NCBI GenBank assembly: GCA_035560235.1
Contig: DATMAG010000045.1
Location: 62,001 to 126,000 of the forward strand
Direction of reading: 5' to 3'
Length of the DNA: 64,000 bases
Source of the DNA: DASRDU01 sp035560235
GTDB taxonomy: Bacteria > Acidobacteriota > Blastocatellia > RBC074
Shown: piece after piece, positions 41,085 through 50,507 of the stretch
Position numbering within the stretch: position 1 is the stretch's first letter
Layout of the letters: each line of letters opens with the position of its first letter
Translations under genes and position numbers: made by a program
The notes under the pieces: model-generated
What the model was told of the DNA's origin: nothing
What the model saw: the letters and a program-made list of their open reading frames with translations, nothing else
Database searches by the model: none

Positions 41085-41320
41085 TCAGCTCAGTGAGGTG
41101 CTAATCACGCCTGCGCCGGCAACGGTCATCACGATGGCCGTGAGCCAGCCAAGCCAGCGCATCGCCCCGGCAATGGCATAAACCGCCGATCCCGCCAGCG
41201 CCGACACGCCGAGCATCCCTGTGCCGACCAGACCGAGCGTGAAGAGCGGGGCCGCCGCAGCGGGCGCTGTGGCTGGCAGAATCTCAACAGCCGCGTGCGC
41301 AGGGCCTGAGACCATCGCTT
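41085..41320 (-). pseudogene. Remnant of an NRAMP-type metal transporter
   Basis: Minus-strand translation gives APLFTLGLVGTGMLGVSALA followed by GSAVYAIAGAMRW and LGWLTAIVMTVAGAGV. This resembles the late transmembrane segments of NRAMP (MntH-like) proteins, where LG-I-GTGLL-PVLAGSAAYA is typical. Only about 75 residues survive, and both ends are unrelated. The recognition is from memory of the family and moderately sure. Confidence 0.45.
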
Positions 41321-41467
41321 TACCCGGCCTGACATGGTTTTCTGCGCGCTGTTGCGGTAATCTCGGGCCGGTGCCGGACCGGGAGGCGCGTCGCCAGTTC
41401 GCTTCCACGTTCGCGGCAACAGGGCTGATACTTCAATCAGACATTTCGTCAATTACCCCGAAACCCC

Positions 41468-42721
41468 ATGCACCTCTTTTACTGCAGCCGTAAATCCATT
41501 CTTCAGTTCTGTCATTTCACTGCGGCTCTGAGCATCGTTCTCTCTGCGCTGACTGTCTCATCCTGCCTGCGCAAAACCCCGGGTCAGCCTTCCGGCGAAA
41601 AAGCGCCTGCCACCGCGAAGAGCAAACCCAGAGTGAAAATTCTTTCCGTCGAGCAGCAGCAGCAGCGGCGCACCGTTGAAGCCGTCGGTTCGCTCTTTGC
41701 CTTCGATGAAGTCACGGTCAGTTCAGAGGCCGAAGGACGCGTCGAGCAGGTGCTGGCTGATGTCGGTGATCGCGTCACCAAAGGTCAGGTGCTGGCGCGC
41801 ATCTCGCCGGTTGAAATGGAACTCTCAGTCGAACAGCAGCGCGCCGCACTCAGACAGGCGCGGGCGCGGCTCGGGCTGAACGAGGAGACAGGCGAACTGA
41901 AGGACGTGCGCGAAGCGGCTGAGGTCAGGAAGGCCGCCGCCGACCTGGCCGATGCCGAACAGAAGTTTAAGCGCGCTCAGTCGCTGCTTGAAACCGGCGT
42001 CATTGCCCGTCAGGTTTATGACGAAGCCGAATCGCGCTACAAGGCGGCGAAGGCGGCTTATGATCTGGCTGTGCAGCAGGTCGAAAACATGCGCGCTTCG
42101 ATGCAGCAGACTCAGGCGACGCTCAACCTGGCCAGCAAACGTTTGCGCGACGCTCAGATTCGCGCTCCGTTCGCCGGACACGTCAAAGCCCGCGAAGTCA
42201 CTGTCGGTCAGTACCTGAAGGTGCAGACGCCGGTGATGACCATCGTCAACGCTGATCCCTTGCGCGTGCGCCTGAATGTGCCGGAAAAGATGTCCCCCTG
42301 GGTGCGCGTGGGCCGCGCGGTCAGAATCACGCTCGAAGCCTTTCCGGGCCGCGACTTCACGGGCCGCATCACGCGCATCAATCCGGCGGTGGATGAAAAG
42401 ACCCGCACCTTTGAAATCGAAGGACTCGTCGCCAATCACAGCGGCGAACTCAAACCCGGTTCATTCGTCAAGGCGACGATTCAGTCCGACAAGGTTGATA
42501 CGATCCTCACCATTCCGCAGGAGGCGGCGACCTATCTGTTCGGCACTTACAAGGTCTTCGTCGTTCAGGGCCACATCGTCAGGGAGCGCGAAGTCAAACT
42601 CGGCGATCATTTCGGCGATCGCGTCGAAGTCATCGAAGGCCTGCAGACAAACGACAAGATCGCCCTCAGCGACGCCGCGCAGCCGCTCAGGGACGGGATG
42701 GAAATCGAGTTCGAACCATAA
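41468..42721 (+). CDS. RND efflux periplasmic adaptor (membrane fusion) lipoprotein
   Basis: The 417 residues carry a signal with possible lipobox VSSC (C33). A biotinyl-lipoyl domain follows, split around a long alpha-helical hairpin (about 118-230). The DAQIRAPFAGHVKAREVTVGQ return strand and a beta-barrel domain (about 250-330) complete the adaptor. It links the inner-membrane pump encoded by the next gene to an outer-membrane channel. No TolC-like gene is adjacent. Confidence 0.9.
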   Translation: MHLFYCSRKSILQFCHFTAALSIVLSALTVSSCLRKTPGQPSGEKAPATAKSKPRVKILSVEQQQQRRTVEAVGSLFAFDEVTVSSEAEGRVEQVLADVGDRVTKGQVLARISPVEMELSVEQQRAALRQARARLGLNEETGELKDVREAAEVRKAAADLADAEQKFKRAQSLLETGVIARQVYDEAESRYKAAKAAYDLAVQQVENMRASMQQTQATLNLASKRLRDAQIRAPFAGHVKAREVTVGQYLKVQTPVMTIVNADPLRVRLNVPEKMSPWVRVGRAVRITLEAFPGRDFTGRITRINPAVDEKTRTFEIEGLVANHSGELKPGSFVKATIQSDKVDTILTIPQEAATYLFGTYKVFVVQGHIVREREVKLGDHFGDRVEVIEGLQTNDKIALSDAAQPLRDGMEIEFEP

Positions 42722-42734
42722 CCGCAAATCAAGC

Positions 42735-42822
42735 AGAAGTAATGACGGAACAGACGGAAATCACGGAACAGACGAAACAATCTGCGAGCTGAAAGCTTTC
42801 CTCTGTTCCGTCATCTCATCTT
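42735..42822. repeat. Intergenic inverted repeat, family F
   Basis: GAAGTAATGACGGAACAGACGG (split: GAAGTAATGAC, GGAACAGACGG) and TCTGTTCCGTCATCTCATCTTC (split: TCTGTTCCGTC, ATCTCATCTTC) form an imperfect stem between the adaptor and pump genes. Internal direct repeats ACGGAACAGACG occur. Confidence 0.7.
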
Positions 42823-42837
42823 CTTTCACTGACTGCC

Positions 42838-45800
42838 ATGACTCTTGCTGAAGTCTGTGTCAAACGGCCCGTCTTTTCGGTGATGCTCATCGGCTTTCTG
42901 GTCGTGCTGGGCATCTTTTCGTTCCGCGACCTCGGCGTTGATCTCTTTCCGAAGGCTGATCCGGCAACGGTCTTTGTCAACGTGCGGCTGCCCGGAGCTT
43001 CGCCGGAAGAGATGGTCACGCAGATCGTGCTGCCGATTGAAGAGGCGCTCTCGACCATCAGCGGCATTGACGAACTGCGCGCCCGCACGACTGAAGGAAC
43101 ATCAAGCATCACCGTGCAGTTCGTCCTCGAACGCAACATCGAAGACGCCGCTCAGGACGTGCGCGAAAAGGTCGCGGGCGCGATGCGCGAACTGCCGCCC
43201 AACATTCTCCCGCCCGTCATTCAGAAGGCCGATCCTGACTCGGAACCGGTGATGACGATTGCGGTGGCCAGTGACCGCAGCCTGCGCGAGACGACCGAGA
43301 TTGCCGACAAGCAGATTCGCCGCATTCTGGAAACAGTGGACGGAGTCGGTGAGGTTTCGATGAGCGGCGGTCGTGAGCGGCAGATCAGAATCTACTGCGA
43401 CGCTGAAAAACTGAGCGCGCACGGCATCACGATCAGCGAAGTTGAGCGCGCCATCCGCGATGAAAACGTCGAAGCGCCTGGCGGTCGCATCATTCGCGGC
43501 GACAGTGAAATCGGCGTGCGCACGCTCGGACGAATTGACGCTACCTCGCAGTTCAGCGACATCATCGTCAAAAACGTCGCGGGCGCGCCCATCCGCGTGC
43601 GCGACATCGGCAGAGTTGAAGACGGGATTGAGGAAGCCCGCACCTATGCCTCGCTCGAAGGCAAACCCGCGATCACGCTCGACGTGCGTCGGCAGTCGGG
43701 CACCAATACGGTCAAAATCATTGACAACGTCCGCGCCAAACTCAAATCCATTGAAAAGGATCTGCCGAGCGGCTTCAACCTGCGCGTGACACGCGATCAG
43801 TCGGTCTTCATTCGCGCTTCGATTGATTCGCTCGAAGAACATCTGCTGCTCGGCAGCCTGCTCGCTTCGCTGATTGTCTGGATCTTCATTCGCAATCTGC
43901 GCTCGGTCATCATTGCGGCAGTGGCAATTCCAACCTCGGTGATTGCGACCTTCACGCTGATGAAGGCGCTCGATTTCACGCTCAACAACATGACGCTGCT
44001 CGCGCTGACGCTTGCGGTCGGCATCGTGATTGATGACGCGATTGTGGTGCTCGAAAACATTTATCGTTACGTCGAGGAGAAAGGCTACACGCCATTTCAG
44101 GCGGCGATTGACGGCACAAAGGAGATCGCGCTCGCGGTCATGGCGACGACGCTTTCGCTCGTCATCATCTTCGTGCCGATTGCGTTTATGACCGGATATG
44201 CGCGGCGGTATGTCTATCAGTTCGGCTGGACGATGGCGTTTTCAATCATCGTTTCGATGCTGGTTTCCTTCACGCTGACGCCGATGCTCTCGGCGCGCCT
44301 GCTCAAGGGCAGCAGCGCCGGAAGCGCACAGGCAGGCGCGCATCACACCTCAAAGGAATCGAAGCTCTTTCTCTGGCTGGATCGCGCCTACGGCTGGATG
44401 CTCAACTGGTCGCTCAATCACCGGCTCATTTTCATTGTGCTCTGCCTGCTGGTCTTTGCGACGACCTTTCCGCTCAATGCGCGGGTCGGGCGCGACTGGA
44501 TTCCGCCGGATGATCAGAGCGAGCTGATGGTGTCGCTCGACCTGCCCGAAGGATCTTCGCTTGACACAACGGTGCAGCGCATTGATGAACTCGCGGTGCG
44601 GCTGAAGAAGGAAGTCAAAGGCGTTGATTTCGTCGTGCCGCAGGTTCCGCCCGAAGGCCGCACCAATCATTCGCACGTGTACATCAAACTGATTGACGCC
44701 CGGCTGCGCCGTGAAACCAATGTCGAGATTGCCGGTGAGATTCGCAGGCTGATGTCGCAATACCGGAATATGCGTTACCGCGTCAACATTCCGTCAGCCC
44801 TGGGCGGCGGCGGCGAAGCGCAGTATTACCCGATTCGCGGCAGCCTGCTCGGACAGGACTTCGATCAGGTCGTCGAACTGGCGAGGCAATGCACCGACGA
44901 GATGAAGAAGATGAAGGGCCTGGTGGATGTCGAACCCGGTCTGAATCTCAACAATCCCGAATTTCAGGTCAAGGTCGACCGGCAGAAGGCCTCTGATCTG
45001 GGCGTGCGCGTGGCCGATGTGGCGCACGCCGTGCGCCTGATGTTTTCGGGCGACGATGAAATTTCGACTTACAAGGAAGGCGATGAGCAGTACAAGGTGA
45101 CGATGCAGCTGCTGCCCGAACAGCGCAACAACCCTGAGATGCTCGCGCGCCTGATGGTTCCGTCAGCAAAACTCGGTCAGACGCGGCTCGACAATCTGGC
45201 GACCATTTCACGCGGCACCGGCCCGGCGCGCATCGAGCGCCTGAACCGGCAGTTTCAGGTCAGCCTCAATTCAAACCTGGTTCCCGGCGTGGCGCTCGAT
45301 GAAGGCGCGCGCGTGGCGACTGAAGCCATCAGCCGCGTCCCGATGCCCGCCGGTTATAAATTCCAGTTCTTCGGTCAGGTCAAGGTGCTCGAAGAGACGA
45401 CCGCGAATCTGATTCTGACCTTTCTGCTCGCTTCGATCTTTATGTATATGGTGCTGGCCGCGCAGTTTGAGAGCATTCTGCATCCGCTGATTATTATGCT
45501 CTCGCTCCCGCTTTCGATTCCATTCGCGCTCTTTTCATTGTGGGCGACGGGTCGTTCGCTCAATCTGTGGAGCGCGCTCGGCGTGCTGCTGCTGCTCGGC
45601 ATCGTCAAGAAGAACGCGATCCTGCAGATTGATTACACCAATCAGTTGCGCCGCCAGGGCGTGCCGCTGCGCGAAGCGATCATTCAGGCCAATCACGTCC
45701 GGCTGCGCCCGATTCTGATGACCACGTTTTCAATCATCGCCGGACTGATCCCGACCGCCATCGGCATCGGCGCCGGCGCGGCACAGCGTTCAGCCATTGC

Positions 45801-45963
45801 AGTAACGATCATCGGCGGTCAGACGCTCTGTCTGCTGCTGACGCTGCTCGTGACACCGGTAGCGTATTCGCTGCTGTCCGGGCTGGAAGGCTTCAGCCTT
45901 TTCAGCCGGGCGCGCGCGGGCCTGGCGGCGCTGAAGGCGGGAGTCACAAGAATGTTTATGTGA
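42838..45963 (+). CDS. RND-family efflux transporter permease
   Basis: The 1041-residue protein has the RND layout: N-terminal helix, two large periplasmic loops and twelve membrane helices. TM4 carries the proton-relay aspartates in AVGIVIDDAIVVLENIY, and the protein has the typical SLPLSIPFALF and LGIVKKNAILQIDY stretches of the AcrB/HAE1 type. It exports drugs or lipophilic compounds using the proton gradient, paired with the adaptor 116 bp upstream. Substrate unknown. Confidence 0.93.
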   Translation: MTLAEVCVKRPVFSVMLIGFLVVLGIFSFRDLGVDLFPKADPATVFVNVRLPGASPEEMVTQIVLPIEEALSTISGIDELRARTTEGTSSITVQFVLERNIEDAAQDVREKVAGAMRELPPNILPPVIQKADPDSEPVMTIAVASDRSLRETTEIADKQIRRILETVDGVGEVSMSGGRERQIRIYCDAEKLSAHGITISEVERAIRDENVEAPGGRIIRGDSEIGVRTLGRIDATSQFSDIIVKNVAGAPIRVRDIGRVEDGIEEARTYASLEGKPAITLDVRRQSGTNTVKIIDNVRAKLKSIEKDLPSGFNLRVTRDQSVFIRASIDSLEEHLLLGSLLASLIVWIFIRNLRSVIIAAVAIPTSVIATFTLMKALDFTLNNMTLLALTLAVGIVIDDAIVVLENIYRYVEEKGYTPFQAAIDGTKEIALAVMATTLSLVIIFVPIAFMTGYARRYVYQFGWTMAFSIIVSMLVSFTLTPMLSARLLKGSSAGSAQAGAHHTSKESKLFLWLDRAYGWMLNWSLNHRLIFIVLCLLVFATTFPLNARVGRDWIPPDDQSELMVSLDLPEGSSLDTTVQRIDELAVRLKKEVKGVDFVVPQVPPEGRTNHSHVYIKLIDARLRRETNVEIAGEIRRLMSQYRNMRYRVNIPSALGGGGEAQYYPIRGSLLGQDFDQVVELARQCTDEMKKMKGLVDVEPGLNLNNPEFQVKVDRQKASDLGVRVADVAHAVRLMFSGDDEISTYKEGDEQYKVTMQLLPEQRNNPEMLARLMVPSAKLGQTRLDNLATISRGTGPARIERLNRQFQVSLNSNLVPGVALDEGARVATEAISRVPMPAGYKFQFFGQVKVLEETTANLILTFLLASIFMYMVLAAQFESILHPLIIMLSLPLSIPFALFSLWATGRSLNLWSALGVLLLLGIVKKNAILQIDYTNQLRRQGVPLREAIIQANHVRLRPILMTTFSIIAGLIPTAIGIGAGAAQRSAIAVTIIGGQTLCLLLTLLVTPVAYSLLSGLEGFSLFSRARAGLAALKAGVTRMFM

Positions 45964-46000
45964 TCACAGGGAAGCAGAGAGGCCTGCGTGCCCGGACGAA

Positions 46001-47050
46001 TCAGACTACGTTGCGTGGCGTGCGGCCCGAGAGCGCGTCAATCGCATTCTCAACGGCTGTCATCGCCATTGCCAGCCGGGTTTCACGCGTCGCGCTGCCG
46101 ATGTGCGGCAGCAGCACCACGTTTTTCAGCTTCATCAGTTCGGGACTCACCTGCGGTTCGTGTTCGTAAACATCCAGCCCGGCTCCGGCAATCCTGCCCT
46201 GACTCAGCGCTTCAACCAGCGCGGCTTCGTCAATCACCTCGCCGCGCGCAGTATTGATCAGAAAGGCTGTCGGTTTCAGGCGCGCCAGCGCGTCGCGGTC
46301 AATCAGGTGCTTTGTGGTCGCGGCCATCGGCACGTGCAGAGTGACGATGTCTGACTGTTCAAGCAGTTCGTAAAAGCCCGTGCGCCGCACCGACAGTCCG
46401 TCCTGCAATGAAGCAGTAATCCGCGCGCTGTCGTTGATCAGCGAGAAGCCCGGCTGTGCCGAACCGGTTCTCGGGCGGCCTGATACTCTGGTCGGATCGT
46501 CACGAAAGGCAATCTCATTGCGGCCACAATAGAGCACGCTCAGACCGAAACCTGTGGCCCGGCGCGCCACTGCGCGACCGATGCGGCCATAGCCGATAAT
46601 GCCGAGCGTCCGGCCTGTCAGCCCGAAGCCGGGAAAGAGATCGAAATCCCAGGCCGTGAAATTCCCGGCTCGCACCCAGGCGTCAGCCTCAACCACGCGC
46701 CGTGTGACCGCGAGGATCAGCGCCCACGTCAGATCAGCCGTCGCATCGGTCAGCACGCCGGGCGTGTTGGTGACGAAAATGCCGCGCTGCTGCGCCGTGG
46801 CGACATCAATATTGTTGTAGCCTGCGGCCACGTTGGCGATGACCTTCAGCTTCGGCGCGGCCTCCATCAGTTCGCGGTCTATCCGGTCAGTGAGCAGACT
46901 GATCAGACCGTCAGCATTTCTGACTCCCTGCAGCAACGCTTCACGCGAGAGCGTCATCCGATCAGCGCCGGTCTTGAAATCGCAGACTTCGCCCAGACGG
47001 TCGAGCGCCGCATCGGGAAGCTTTCTGGTGACGAAGACAAATGGACGCAT
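46001..47050 (-). CDS. D-isomer-specific 2-hydroxyacid dehydrogenase with internal insertion
   Basis: The 349 residues match the glyoxylate/hydroxypyruvate reductase branch: VIANVAAGYNNIDV, the NAD-binding GRTLGIIGYGRIGRAVARRA (about 147-166), the catalytic NTARGEVIDEAALVEAL arginine region and LPHIGSATRETR with the catalytic histidine. Between the beta-strand ending CGRNEI and YELLEQSDIV there are about 48 residues where family members have about 18; the extra segment is Arg/Ser/Pro/Gly rich. Start 47048-47050 is chosen since the longer frame encodes a repeat. It is convergent with the RND pump. Confidence 0.87.
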   Translation of the reverse strand: MRPFVFVTRKLPDAALDRLGEVCDFKTGADRMTLSREALLQGVRNADGLISLLTDRIDRELMEAAPKLKVIANVAAGYNNIDVATAQQRGIFVTNTPGVLTDATADLTWALILAVTRRVVEADAWVRAGNFTAWDFDLFPGFGLTGRTLGIIGYGRIGRAVARRATGFGLSVLYCGRNEIAFRDDPTRVSGRPRTGSAQPGFSLINDSARITASLQDGLSVRRTGFYELLEQSDIVTLHVPMAATTKHLIDRDALARLKPTAFLINTARGEVIDEAALVEALSQGRIAGAGLDVYEHEPQVSPELMKLKNVVLLPHIGSATRETRLAMAMTAVENAIDALSGRTPRNVV

Positions 47051-47053
47051 ACT

Positions 47054-47087
47054 GAATTCTGAGATTTGAGGTTTGAACCCTGGGATT
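47054..47087. repeat. Low-complexity GATTTGA-type repeat
   Basis: GAATTCTGAGATTTGAGGTT and following bases repeat the pattern seen in the cmk 3' end at 26182-26213. It sits just upstream of the 2-hydroxyacid dehydrogenase start. Confidence 0.65.
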
Positions 47088-47147
47088 GTCAAGTCAGATG
47101 CTCGTAAAATTGCGAACCGGCTTCCCCGGACTGATGGCGCGACGTTG

Positions 47148-47153
47148 TATAAT
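47148..47153 (+). promoter_or_regulatory. -10 element (TATAAT) of the lpt-rpoN-pts locus
   Basis: A perfect TATAAT at 47148-47153 lies 30 bases ahead of the lptC/lptA-like ATG. The -35 region is not well conserved, so an activator or extended -10 recognition may be needed. Confidence 0.5.
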
Positions 47154-47182
47154 CGCGCTTACCGCATCCGGTCGTCACATTT

Positions 47183-49501
47183 ATGATGAAGCATAAGCTG
47201 CATGAAAAGCTGCCCTGGATCGGGCGCATCGTTTCGCTGATCGTGCTGATGAGCGTCATTGGCGCGCTGGTTGTGTCGTTCATCAAACGCAGCAGCGTGG
47301 TCAGGCCGCCGCCACCGGTGCTGCGCGCGAGCGGTCCCGCCAGAAATGTGGTCGCGGTGACTGAAGGCTACGAATTCGTCAATCGTGAAGCGCGGCTCAG
47401 ACTGATCGCTGAAAAGGACATCACCTACGACGACGGGCGGCACGAACTGGAAAAGCTCAACCTGATGACCTACTCGGCTGACGGCAGGGAGGAATCGAAG
47501 ATTCGCGCTGATCGCGGCGCTTATCAGCAGCAGACAGGCATCGTCACCTTCAGCGGCAACGTCATCGCCAGCAATGCCGAAGGGCTGGAGGTCAGGTCAG
47601 AGTCGCTCACCTGGAATCAGAACACCGGAGTCGGCAATACCGACGTGGCGGTCAGCTTCAAATACCGCGAGCTGAGCGGTTCATCCGTCGGCGCGGTGGT
47701 GCAGTCGAAGGAAAAACATCTGGCATTGCTCAAAGAGGCGCACCTGATCATCACGCCTTCCGGCAGACTGCCGGTTGAGCTTCGCGGACAGAAGGCTGAC
47801 TTTGCGCAGAATGACGGCGTGGCGCGGCTTGAAGGCGATGCCTCGGTTGTTCAGGGCAATCAGAGCGGACGGGCTGATACCATCACCGGCATTTTCACCA
47901 AAGATTCGCAGCCGAAACTGGTCCGCGTTGAAATGCGCGGCAATGCCTGGCTGAAGTCGCAGGAACAGGGCAAATCATCCGAACTTCAGGCGCGTGACAT
48001 GGATTTTCATTTCGATGAGAACCAGCAGCTGAAGGCTGCGGGAGCGTGGGGCGGCGCGCGGGCGAAGTCGCTGGAAAAGGATGCGCCGCGTGAAGTGACG
48101 GCGGAACTCATCGAGGCTCAATACACGCCGACTGAAAAGGGCAGCGAACTGAAGACCATCATCACGCAGGGCCGCACAGTGATGAAGATCACCCCGCCTG
48201 AAGGCCGCACAGACGCAAAGGCTGCGGAACGGATACTCGAAGCCGATGCCGTGCAGATGAGCTTTCAGCCCGGCGGCAAATATCTGGCTCACGCTGAAGC
48301 GAACGGCAATGCGCTGCTGACTGTGACGCCGGTGGTGATCTCTCCGGCGGCTGAACGCAAGCGGCTGCGCGCCCCGAAATTCACGGCTGAGTTTTTTGAC
48401 ACAAACAATCTGCTCAGAAACTTCACTGCCGAAAGCGGGACGACGGCTGAATTCGAACCGCTGCAGGAGCAGCCGCCGAAGGGAAGGAAAAGAGAGAAGC
48501 GCACGCTGACCGGAAAAAAAATGACCGCGGATTTCGACGCTCAGACTCAGGATGTCTCGACGATGCGGATTGAAGGCGATGCGAAATTTGTCGAAGGCGA
48601 TCGTCAGGCGACTGCAGCCAGCGCGCTCTATACGGCTTCAAATTCCGGTGTGGCGCTGCGCGGCAAGCCGCAGGTCTGGGACGCCTCTCTGCGCGTCAGC
48701 GGCGATGAGATTGACGTCAATATTGAAACCGGCGAAAGCTTTGCGCGCGGGCGGGTGCGGACAACTTATTACAGCCGTGAGACAACCAGCGGAGCGGCTC
48801 CCTTCAAAAAGCAGAAAGCGCCCGTCTTTATTGCCTCTGACCGCGCGCAGGTGAAGCATCGCGAGGGAGCCGCGCGTTATGAGGGCAATGCGCGTGCGTG
48901 GCAGGATGACAACTTTGTGCGCGCCAGTGTGATTGAACTGGATAAAAACGAAAAGACGATGACGGCGACCGGCAACGTCAATTCCGCGCTCTATACTGTG
49001 GAACGCGAAATTGAAACGCCTTCATCCGGCACACCGGCTCAGTCCGCCGCGCTTCAGCCCGCGTCCGAAAAGACGCCGAAGCGGAAGGAAGTGGTGCCGA
49101 TCTTTGCGAGTTCGGAGCAGATGAACTATTCAGACGCGACCCGGCTCGTGCAGTACACGGGCAATGTCAGGATCAAACAGGGTTCTGATCAGATCGAAGC
49201 GGCGAAAGCCGAAGTGAAAATTGACGAAGAGAACAGGCTTGAACGGCTGACGGCGACCACGAATGTGGTGCTGACGCAGCCCGCGAGACGCGGCACCGGC
49301 GATCAGGTCGAATACACCGCCGCGACGGATACGGCAATATTGACGGGCAGTTCAGCGCGAATTGAGGACAGGGAACGTGAGGCTGTCACGACCGGGTCAA
49401 AATTGACTTTGCATTTACGCGATGCTAGGATTCAGGCCGCTGATGAGGGAGGCTCAAGGCGCGTGAAGACCACTCACCGAATCCGTCAGCAGGAGCGTTA
49501 G
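47183..49501 (+). CDS. Fused LptC/LptA(OstA)-like LPS transport protein
   Basis: The 772 residues begin with one membrane helix (about 13-34) and an LptC-like domain (about 45-190, IRADRGAYQQQTGIVTFSGN). Several OstA/LptA-type beta-jellyroll repeats follow (for example VARLEGDASVVQGNQSGRAD and VQYTGNVRIKQGSDQIEA). It would form the periplasmic bridge that carries lipopolysaccharide, attached to the inner-membrane exporter. Separate LptC and LptA genes are usual; here they are one long chain, as in several Acidobacteriota. The next gene is lptB. Confidence 0.85.
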   Translation: MMKHKLHEKLPWIGRIVSLIVLMSVIGALVVSFIKRSSVVRPPPPVLRASGPARNVVAVTEGYEFVNREARLRLIAEKDITYDDGRHELEKLNLMTYSADGREESKIRADRGAYQQQTGIVTFSGNVIASNAEGLEVRSESLTWNQNTGVGNTDVAVSFKYRELSGSSVGAVVQSKEKHLALLKEAHLIITPSGRLPVELRGQKADFAQNDGVARLEGDASVVQGNQSGRADTITGIFTKDSQPKLVRVEMRGNAWLKSQEQGKSSELQARDMDFHFDENQQLKAAGAWGGARAKSLEKDAPREVTAELIEAQYTPTEKGSELKTIITQGRTVMKITPPEGRTDAKAAERILEADAVQMSFQPGGKYLAHAEANGNALLTVTPVVISPAAERKRLRAPKFTAEFFDTNNLLRNFTAESGTTAEFEPLQEQPPKGRKREKRTLTGKKMTADFDAQTQDVSTMRIEGDAKFVEGDRQATAASALYTASNSGVALRGKPQVWDASLRVSGDEIDVNIETGESFARGRVRTTYYSRETTSGAAPFKKQKAPVFIASDRAQVKHREGAARYEGNARAWQDDNFVRASVIELDKNEKTMTATGNVNSALYTVEREIETPSSGTPAQSAALQPASEKTPKRKEVVPIFASSEQMNYSDATRLVQYTGNVRIKQGSDQIEAAKAEVKIDEENRLERLTATTNVVLTQPARRGTGDQVEYTAATDTAILTGSSARIEDREREAVTTGSKLTLHLRDARIQAADEGGSRRVKTTHRIRQQER

Positions 49502-49542
49502 CAGCGGGCATTCGGCCAGGATAAAGCCGGAGTCCGGGACTG

Positions 49543-50418
49543 GTGAGAAAGGATCGGGAAGTGAACACTGGTGCCATTGACAGCAGAACAGTTGACAAGG
49601 AAACATCAGGCGCGGGCCACTCTCAGGAACATCCAGAACAGGATCAGCGCTCCGGGCGGCTGGCTACTCAGGTGACAAACCTGAAGGCCGAAGTCAGCCG
49701 GGCGCTGCGGGCCGAGAACCTTCAGAAATCCTTTCGCGGTCGTCGCGTCGTCAATAATGTTTCCGTCATAGTTCGCCGGGGCGAAATCGTCGGCCTGCTG
49801 GGCCCGAACGGGGCAGGCAAAACGACGACGTTCCATATGATCGTCGGTCTGGAAAGACCCGATGTCGGCAGAGTGCTGCTTGGCGAGCAGGACATCACGT
49901 GGATGCCGCTGTGGCGGCGCGCCCGCAACGGCATCGGCTATCTGCCGCAGGAGGCTTCGATCTTTCGCAAGCTGACCGTCGAGCAGAACATCATGGCGAT
50001 CCTTGAAACGCTCAAGCTGGAGCGGCACGAGCGGCACGAGCGGCTGGAGCAGCTGATCGAAGAGTTCCGGCTCGGTGAAGTCCGGCGCAACAAGGGCATG
50101 TCGCTTTCAGGCGGCGAGCGGCGGCGCACTGAAATTGCCCGCTCGCTGACGATTGAACCGGAGTTTATGCTCCTTGATGAACCCTTCGCCGGAATTGATC
50201 CGCTGGCGATTGATGACATTCAGCGCATCGTCCTGAAGCTGCGCGACAAGGGCATCGGGGTGCTGATTACGGATCACAATGTGCGTGAAGCGCTGGAAAT
50301 CACTGACCACGCTTACATCATCAATGAAGGCCAGCTCTTTCGCACGGGAACGCCGCAGGAACTGGCCGATGACCCGGAGGTCAGGAAAGTTTATCTGGGC
50401 GAAAGATTCCGGTTGTGA
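49543..50418 (+). CDS. lptB: LPS export ABC transporter ATP-binding protein
   Basis: The 291 residues have Walker A LGPNGAGKTTTFHMI, the LptB-type GIGYLPQEASIFRKLTVEQN Q-loop, signature SLSGGERRRTEIARSL, Walker B FMLLDEPFAGIDP and H-loop ITDHNVREAL. The ATPase powers extraction of LPS from the inner membrane with LptFG (not in window). About 55 residues precede the normal LptB start at LRAENLQKSF, so a GTG start at 49543 or later is uncertain. Its place before rpoN is conserved in proteobacteria. Confidence 0.93.
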   Translation: MRKDREVNTGAIDSRTVDKETSGAGHSQEHPEQDQRSGRLATQVTNLKAEVSRALRAENLQKSFRGRRVVNNVSVIVRRGEIVGLLGPNGAGKTTTFHMIVGLERPDVGRVLLGEQDITWMPLWRRARNGIGYLPQEASIFRKLTVEQNIMAILETLKLERHERHERLEQLIEEFRLGEVRRNKGMSLSGGERRRTEIARSLTIEPEFMLLDEPFAGIDPLAIDDIQRIVLKLRDKGIGVLITDHNVREALEITDHAYIINEGQLFRTGTPQELADDPEVRKVYLGERFRL

Positions 50419-50507
50419 ATCAGACGTTCACTGTTATTATGCAATGCGTCAGCTTCGCCCTGCGGTTATTCTGAGTTTTATAAATTTTGTCAGGTAGTTA
50501 TTCAGCT

